Positions 5,590 through 6,076 of a DNA stretch of 6,076 bases are shown here, piece by piece. The number at the start of each line of letters is the position of its first letter. Positions within the stretch are counted from its first letter, which is position 1. Position numbers and translations under genes: made by a program. The stretch spans positions 1 through 6,076 of the forward strand of contig CAJBMR010000376.1 in assembly GCA_903954205.1 (NCBI GenBank), read 5' to 3'. The DNA is from an uncultured bacterium. GTDB lineage: Bacteria > Actinomycetota > Actinomycetes > S36-B12. Under the pieces are notes generated by a model. That model was given only the letters and a program-made list of their open reading frames with translations, had not been told where the DNA came from and made no database searches.

Positions 5590-6076
5590 CTACGCCGCGG
5601 CGAGGACCAGCCCCCAGGCGACGGCCCAGCGGTGACCGAGAACGCCAGCCGCATCTGCCCGACCGGCGACCGTGCCCGGGAGCGAACTGGCGAGTGCGTC
5701 GAGCACCTCATCGTCGCCCGCGGGGCCGCCCACCAGGACTACCTCGCGCGCGCTCGTGCCCAGGTCCGCCAGCGCACGTCTCACGTTGTCGCCGATGACC
5801 GCGGCCTTGAGCGCCAGGCGGATGCTCCGCCACTCCGCGGGAGCCAGGCTGGGTGAAAACGGCAGCGGACCGCCCGGGCCCTCGCACACCAGCCAGCCCA
5901 CAGTGCCCGTCGCCGCTGGCCGGTCGAGGAAGACTCGAGTGCCGTCCTCGAGGAGAGCCGCGGAGGGACTATCGATACGCCGTGAGGGACCACGCTTCAC
6001 CCACTCCGCTGCCCCTTGCGAGATGCCGAGCGCATCGGCAACCGCGAGGGTGAGCATGTCTCCGCTTCCCGCAGCC
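5590..6076 (-). CDS. Diol/glycerol dehydratase reactivase large subunit, C-terminal fragment
   Basis: Only the last 161 residues are present. The frame is open through the right edge, so the internal ATG at 6057 is not the true start. Family members are ATP-driven chaperones that swap damaged cobalamin out of B12-dependent diol or glycerol dehydratase. The evidence is motif order matching the DdrA/PduG C-terminus as I recall it: GSGDMLTLAVADALG (like GAGELVTKIINTELG); an EDGTRVF strand; a helix with LKAAVIGDNVRRALADLG; the ASKHA nucleotide-site motif VVLVGGPAGDDEVLDAL; and the closing VAGRADAAGVLGHRWAVAWGL (like VAGRGNIRGSEGPRNAVATGL). The match is by eye, not by alignment. Neighbouring dehydratase subunit genes would be expected beyond the right edge. 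The stop codon is TAG at 5592-5590. Confidence 0.78.
   Translation of the reverse strand, partial: AAGSGDMLTLAVADALGISQGAAEWVKRGPSRRIDSPSAALLEDGTRVFLDRPAATGTVGWLVCEGPGGPLPFSPSLAPAEWRSIRLALKAAVIGDNVRRALADLGTSAREVVLVGGPAGDDEVLDALASSLPGTVAGRADAAGVLGHRWAVAWGLVLAAA

Noticed and set aside
1..6076. CRISPR array, insertion sequence, phage or retron-like element
   Set aside because: No spaced direct repeats, transposase, integrase or reverse transcriptase motifs are visible on either strand.

Overview
The window reads as chromosomal DNA from a high-GC actinomycete (Actinomycetota). The evidence is its GC-rich coding bias, the tripeptidyl-aminopeptidase-type secreted hydrolase, the actinobacterial style of multi-membrane-span histidine kinase, and terminator hairpins without U-tracts. 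I cannot place it below phylum level. All supported genes lie on the minus strand, so they are read here from high to low coordinates.

From the right edge inward: the 3' end of a gene for a diol/glycerol dehydratase reactivase large subunit (ASKHA-fold ATPase), cut by the window edge; 25 nt later a complete tRNA-Ser(CGA) with encoded CCA; a perfect 20-bp inverted repeat that begins inside that CCA and probably terminates the tRNA transcript; then a secreted serine alpha/beta-hydrolase of the SlpD/SlpE/TAP peptidase type with a visible Ser-Asp-His triad and signal peptide.

Left of a short non-coding gap with hairpins lies a two-component system. A NarL/LuxR-type response regulator is followed, with an ATGA start/stop overlap, by a 579-residue membrane histidine kinase. 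The kinase has two blocks of membrane helices separated by a helical cytosolic segment. After 163 nt comes a secreted protein with a signal peptide, a beta-sandwich-like region and a very regular six-heptad coiled coil. Its C-terminus is beyond the left edge, and I do not recognise its family. The arrangement regulator > kinase > secreted protein suggests, but does not prove, that the secreted protein is a target or partner of the two-component system.

No CRISPR array, insertion sequence or phage gene is visible. The least explained items are the secreted coiled-coil protein and its link to the unusual kinase. Non-coding gaps are all under 200 nt and hold the candidate promoters, palindromes and terminators listed.
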